DNA of 64,000 nt from contig JAWRVZ010000027.1 in NCBI GenBank assembly GCA_037043235.1, positions 5,519,501 through 5,583,500 on the forward strand. The letters are read 5' to 3'. This stretch comes from Rhodeus uyekii (taxonomy: Eukaryota > Chordata > Actinopteri > Cypriniformes > Acheilognathidae). Numbering within the stretch: position 1 is the first letter of the stretch; each line of letters starts with the position of its first letter. The position numbers and the translations under genes were made by a program. The notes below the pieces were generated by a model. It saw nothing but the letters and a program-made list of their open reading frames with translations. It was not told the origin of the DNA and did no database searches. Shown piece by piece: positions 59,336 to 64,000 of the stretch.

Positions 59336-60610
59336 TTGAGTCGTGATGAGTGCACCCATGCTTTCTTAAAAAACACTAGGTTTTGTAACAGCTTATATCT
59401 CCTACACTGTTAGTGTTCAGATTGGAAAATAGCTGCTCCACTCTGAAGACTCGCATGACCTTTTTCATGACAAACTCTGATGGTAGAGCTATACATTTTA
59501 TAGTTAGTGCAAAATTACATAAGACAGCAGAACGATCTTTAGATAAAACACAAATGCGAACAGAAACTGAGTATTGCTTCTGACTCTTGCATGGCTACAT
59601 TACATTATCTGTCACGGGAAGTCAAAATAAAGTCAAGGAAGGTGACAAAAATCACTCTGCGAGACACATGCTTCATGCTTCGTGTGGGAGACTCACTGAG
59701 CCACAATAAAAAAATAAACACGGCCTCATCTCCCCTGCACACGCTGATGCTGAAGCGTGAGAGGCTGTGGGGTTACTATGGCAACAGTGCTGGCACTCCA
59801 TGTTTTGTTGCCCGGTTTTACAGCTATCATGCCAAGAGTATGTCACCATGTGCTATCAGAGCTTCCTAGGGGACAGAGTCACAAACACTCACACACACAC
59901 GGATTCTGTAGCAAATGCACACGAGGGATCGTAATGGAGAGGTGAGCTTGGATGATGAGTCTTTTATGGTTGAATGATCAGATGTAGTAATTATAAAATA
60001 TTTGGACAATCTGTAGCTACTCCCACATATTGTTTTGTGCTTATTTTCACTGTGCTGGTGGAATGACTTTAGTGACGGGAGTTGCTAGGTAGCTACCTAA
60101 ATTGGTTCATTATTAGTTAAAATTAATAACAAAATCCCCCATAAGTGGTCATCAGTTTTTTTTAGTTTTTTTTTTTACCAATGAATGCGTTAGGTTAGAA
60201 GTTTTCAAGCTCATTTGCATTATACTATTCTATACTAACTATTATACTATTCATTCATATTTTTTGGAGTACTTTGAAAAAGTGTTGTCTTAACACAGTC
60301 TGCTGCTGCATCAAGGAATATCACTTGAACTTCTGCAACTGGATGGTCCAAAAGACAGTGGAGATGTGCACTGTGGTCAGATGTGTCCACGCTTCAGCTT
60401 GTGAAAATGGACATTGTTTTCTCAGTCCTGAAGATGAAAGGGACCATCCACACAGGTGCAAAAGCAAACACCTGCCATGTATGGGGGTGTGTCAGTTCAA
60501 ACCGCATGTGTAACAGAGTTATATAGAGTGTCTCCACTTGCTGATAAAGACAACCTAGAAACAGGACTTTCTATTGGCTGGCTGGCACTCTGTGATGCGC
60601 GCGCCTCTTG
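59336..60610. other. Non-coding stretch, nothing recognised
   Basis: Short frames (59591-59869, 60274-60513) have no recognised domain. No exon assigned. Confidence 0.4.
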
Positions 60611-60882
60611 TCACACATTAGTTAACGTGTATGAGGCCAACGCGCCAGAACGAGGAGTGGATGAGCTACTGTGTACATCACCTCATGTATATATTTGTGT
60701 TTTCTCAGGTATGTTATGTTTCTACTTTGTGAGTATATTGTTTTGAATCTTAGTTTATATATTTTTTAAATTTGTTTAACTGTAATCACATATTAGTTAA
60801 CGTGTATGAACCAGCGCGCCAGAACGAGGAGTGGAAGAGCTACTGTGTACATCACCTCATGTATATATTTGTGTTTTCTCAG
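60611..60882 (+). repeat. Tandem duplication, unit 175 bp, core ~97 bp
   Basis: 60611-60709 and 60786-60882 share TCACA(C/T)ATTAGTTAACGTG, CGCGCCAGAACGAGGAGTGG and CTACTGTGTACATCACCTCA, and both end TTTGTGTTTTCTCAG. An AATAAA (60896-60901) follows the second copy. Possibly the end of an LTR, or an acceptor-bearing non-coding exon. Confidence 0.7.
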
Positions 60883-60901
60883 TGATTTCCTTTAAATAAA
60901 C

Positions 60902-62044
60902 TGATGAAAGAAGTATATAGGAGTTTTATTAACACAACGCAGAGAACAGTTACACATGGGTGACTTGCGTATCTGTGAATGTGATGTGGATGTGTGCCAC
61001 ACCTGTCAGACCCTCATCACACACCCTTCATAAGCACACAGCACACACTTACCAGTTGTCCGGTCTCACCATGAGAGTGATCCTCACCTGATAACCTACC
61101 TATGGTTACTTATCTTCTTCCTACAAGACAGAAAAGCCTTTCAGTTAAGTGTGACTGTCCATTGAACTGCTATTGCTCTTCACTTACCTGCTTTGTAAAC
61201 CTAACAATGTATACCTATCTGTGAATATAATCCTGTTCTTTTTCTAGATTGCTTTCTAGACACTCTCTACACTGTAGAGTGGATGTGCTTGACTGCCTGC
61301 CCGCTGTCCAGATCTGTCTCGTATTTTAAATGTATTGTCCATCATGAAAAGGAGGATCAAATGATGATGAAGGTCACGGACTGTTGAGCAGCTATTTTGT
61401 ATCAAGTGAGATTGAGCAAACATTCCACATGCAGAAATGCAACAATTAATATCCTCTGTTCCCGAACAATTAAAAAGTCTAATTAAAAGGAAAGGCTATT
61501 TGACAGTACTGTAAACATTTCTCTGTCCCAACTCTTTTGGAGTGTGTTAATAAACCAAACTAGTACAACTAGTACACACTTTGCAGGGTGCCAAGATGGC
61601 TTCACAATCTATACATGGTTTAAGAATAGTTTGTACTTGCACTGTATCTTTTTATGATTATGATTTATGATTAACACTTTCCACTTTATCTTGCTCACTG
61701 AAGGCTGTGAGACCGTATTCTCTGTTAAATTGCTTTGGAATGATACTTATTGTGAAAAGAGCAATACAAATAGTTTCTCTTCTAATTTATGCATCTAAAT
61801 TTCTTCTAACACTGGGTGGAAGAATTATATTTTTGAGTTCTTTGACCTGTCGACTGTTTTTATTCATAGTCTTTTTTTCTTCAAAATGTGTTTTCAGACA
61901 CTTATTAGTCTCCATGACAACCCAGACTGTGTCCAAAATCTTAAAAATGTTACCTTTGGAGGATGCAGTCCAAAGTAAGAAGGCATTAAGGCATGTCCGG
62001 ATCCAATGTTAGCTTCACTTTCTGTCCCCTAAAATACCTTCATC
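60902..62044. other. Non-coding stretch, nothing recognised
   Basis: Mixed-composition sequence without a recognisable exon. The 101-aa frame at 61707-62012 has no known domain. Confidence 0.4.
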
Positions 62045-63990
62045 TGAGTGTGAACATAAATGTTGTCACAAAGTGTCACAGTGTGGTTTTCATTCTCATG
62101 GACTTTTAGTTTGCTTAGTATTTCCTGTTGTCTGTGTTCACATTTCCTGCCACTTTTTTGTCATCATTCAATCATCACAGCTGTTCATATTTGAGTTCGT
62201 TATTAGTGTATGCGTTTGTTCCTTTGTTTCCTCAGTTCTTGGTCGGTTGTTTGTGTTAAGCTTATTTTAGAATACAATACATTCGTTTTGGAGCCTTTTG
62301 ACTAATCTTCATCTTTGGACCTTTATAAGTGTGACAGAACAATCAACTGTTAAAATTAACTTAGCAGCAGAGTTTCCTGCATTGACAAGTAGAGGCCTCA
62401 ATCTCATGGACTACACTTTTAATTCGGCCATTTTGTCGTTGATTCACTGTTTGATGACGAAACCATCAAGTGTCTGTACTGGATCAGGGTGAACTACGAA
62501 CATGAAGTAGACCTCCCAGACATTCAAGGACACAGCTGGAGGGATGCAATTCTGCTACGTCCTGGAGAGGCTCTACCCCCCAGCCCACTACTACCCTATG
62601 ACATGGAGAGACAGCTGGAGCCCACAACAGGGAGCTGCCAACGCCAAGGGAAGCAGATGGGTGCATCAACGCACCGGAGCTTGAGTCCCTTACATTTGAC
62701 CTGGCGAGCAATCTGGCCACTGAGCCTGTGACAGAAGAACCACTTGTGGAGTTTGAGGGAATGGTGGAGTTCCCCACCCACAACCTCGCCTGAGTGAGTG
62801 CGTGAGTGTGTGCTGGACTGGGAGATTTAATATATTGATCCCGTCCGCCCTTTTAACACCACCTCTAGTCAACTTGGGAATCCCATGAGCCATCGTTGAA
62901 CGGGCGTGGAGATTCCCTTGCTTCACCTCCGGCTGCTGTCCCCTCTACTCTACTTTGGCCCGTCACCCTAACACCTCCACCTCCACCTGCAACGTCATTG
63001 GGCTCCCGCGACCTGCCAGCTCCGCCTGGGTCAGACCTTGCCAACCTATCACTATGGACTTGTGGACTGTCTGTTGCACTTCGGCCCTCCACCACTTCAG
63101 CTCAGTCCAGCTCTGCCCTCCCTCAGGCTTTGCGACAGTCCTCATTCACACTCTTTCCCACCAACCTTTCAGATCCACCTCAGGGGGTTGCTGTGGAAGC
63201 TCCATGATGGACGTTGATGTGATCAGTGCAGCACGGATCAATCCACCCTCTGGAAGTGCCCAGGGCTGCTTCCCCATCATCCGTTCCCATGGTGGCATTA
63301 AACTCCACACCACTATGGTTCCCTCCCTCAACACTGTGTGGTGCTAGACTGGGCATCTGGGTATCATCCTGTTACCACATTACATCACCCTGGTTTCTAC
63401 CATCTTCTGTTCCTCCCTGGTCACATAAATCATCAAATCCCTGGTTTATGCCACCTCCGGTTCCTCCGGTTCCTCCTTGTCCTCTCCTGCCAACCAGCCC
63501 GCCTAATACCAACCCTTTGCTTGCTCCCACCTCCTCTCCCTTACCACGGCATGAGATTAGATTAGATTAGATTCAACTTTATTGTCATTACACAAGTACA
63601 GGTACAAGGCAACGAAATGCAGTTTAGGTCTAACCAGAAGTGCAATAGCAGCAAGTGCAGGATAAATACTATGGTTAGCTGCCCTCTCTTTATTGGGGGG
63701 TGCTTGGGGGACTAATGGACTTTTTGTTTGCTTATTTCCTGTTGTCTATTTCTTGTTTGTTACCATGGATATTAATCAACACAGCTGTTCGTATTTGAGT
63801 TGGTTGTCAGTGTATACTTGAGTTCCTTTGTTTCCTCAGTTCTTTGTTGGTTGCTTTTTGTATGAAATGCACACTATTATGCTTTGTGGATTATCCAAGA
63901 TTATTTTATCATTAAATCCTTTTATTTTGGATATTCAGAATCTTCCTCTTTGAACATGACTGACTGTGAGAGATGTATCGTTCACTGCCT
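62045..63990 (+). mobile_element. Non-autonomous LTR-like element with proline-rich interior
   Basis: The left part (62060-62340) and right part (63700-63960) share TTTGCTTA(G)TATTTCCTGTTG, ACAGCTGTTC(A/G)TATTTGAGTT, TTCCTTTGTTTCCTCAGTTC and TTTTGG...TCTTCATCTTTG-like endings, so they look like direct terminal repeats. The interior (62490-63550) is GC-richer with Pro/Ser-rich open frames on several strands, none with protease, RT or integrase motifs. I see neither pol nor an intact gag. The right repeat may be cut by the window end. Confidence 0.5.
63553..63670 (-). mobile_element. LINE 3'-end fragment inserted in the LTR-like element
   Basis: (AGATT)n then CAACTTTATTGTCATTACAC, AAGTACAGGTACAAGGCAAC and GAAATGCAGTTTAGGTCTAA. 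This is the widespread fish LINE tail; read on the minus strand it ends in an (AATCT)n microsatellite. Confidence 0.6.
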
Positions 63991-64000
63991 TTGATATCCC

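Noticed and set aside
60274..60746. Cys/His-containing frames as a small zinc protein gene
   Set aside because: No regular Cys/His spacing, no family match, and the frame crosses a tandem duplication.
46240..64000. camk2n1 expected downstream of vwa5b1
   Set aside because: No frame encodes its conserved inhibitor peptide in the part visible; it may lie beyond the window or elsewhere.

Overview
The window looks like nuclear DNA of a teleost, most likely a cyprinid (carp/barb-like) fish. Genes are split into many small exons with GT-AG introns. Non-coding DNA is AT-rich and full of microsatellites. It also carries many dispersed repeats of cyprinid type, above all at least eight copies of a tRNA-derived SINE resembling the carp HAmo family. 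No operons, ribosome-binding sites, CRISPR arrays or phage genes are visible. Species assignment is an inference from repeats and synteny only.

Layout. (1) 1-336, + strand: the C-terminal UBX domain of UBXN10, cut by the window start. (2) 1820-9611, - strand: a complete DEAD-box mRNA-export helicase gene (ddx19), rebuilt here as 12 coding exons summing to 1422 nt (473 aa). It converges on ubxn10, and the roughly 1.5 kb between their stops must hold both 3' UTRs. A CpG-rich, TATA-less promoter with an ETS site lies just upstream. (3) About 9.76-15.1 kb: non-coding DNA upstream of the next gene, with a (CA)72 tract. (4) 15182-42890, + strand: a complete vwa5b1 gene (VIT + vWA domain), rebuilt as 21 coding exons summing to 3819 nt (1272 aa). 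Every splice phase is consistent. (5) 42.9-64 kb: vwa5b1 3' UTR, then about 18-20 kb with no recognisable protein gene, made of transposon remnants, LTR fragments, foldback elements and a non-autonomous LTR-like element at the right edge.

Function. The three genes are neighbours rather than a pathway. UBXN10 is a p97/VCP adaptor linked to cilia. DDX19 is the Dbp5-type ATPase that remodels mRNPs at the cytoplasmic face of the nuclear pore. VWA5B1 is a poorly characterised protein. UBXN10 and VWA5B1 are also close together on human 1p36, whereas human DDX19A/B lie on chromosome 16, so ddx19 here marks a lineage-specific change of gene order.

The most interesting signals are structural: a GC-AG intron in ddx19 mostly made of one TIR element; a TG-repeat in place of a polypyrimidine tract before a vWA exon of vwa5b1; two solo LTRs with target-site duplications; a foldback element (about 58.7-59.3 kb) with roughly 100-bp inverted ends and a perfect 42-nt palindrome; and a microsatellite-linked array of inverted copies inside ddx19. 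I found no convincing new gene system.
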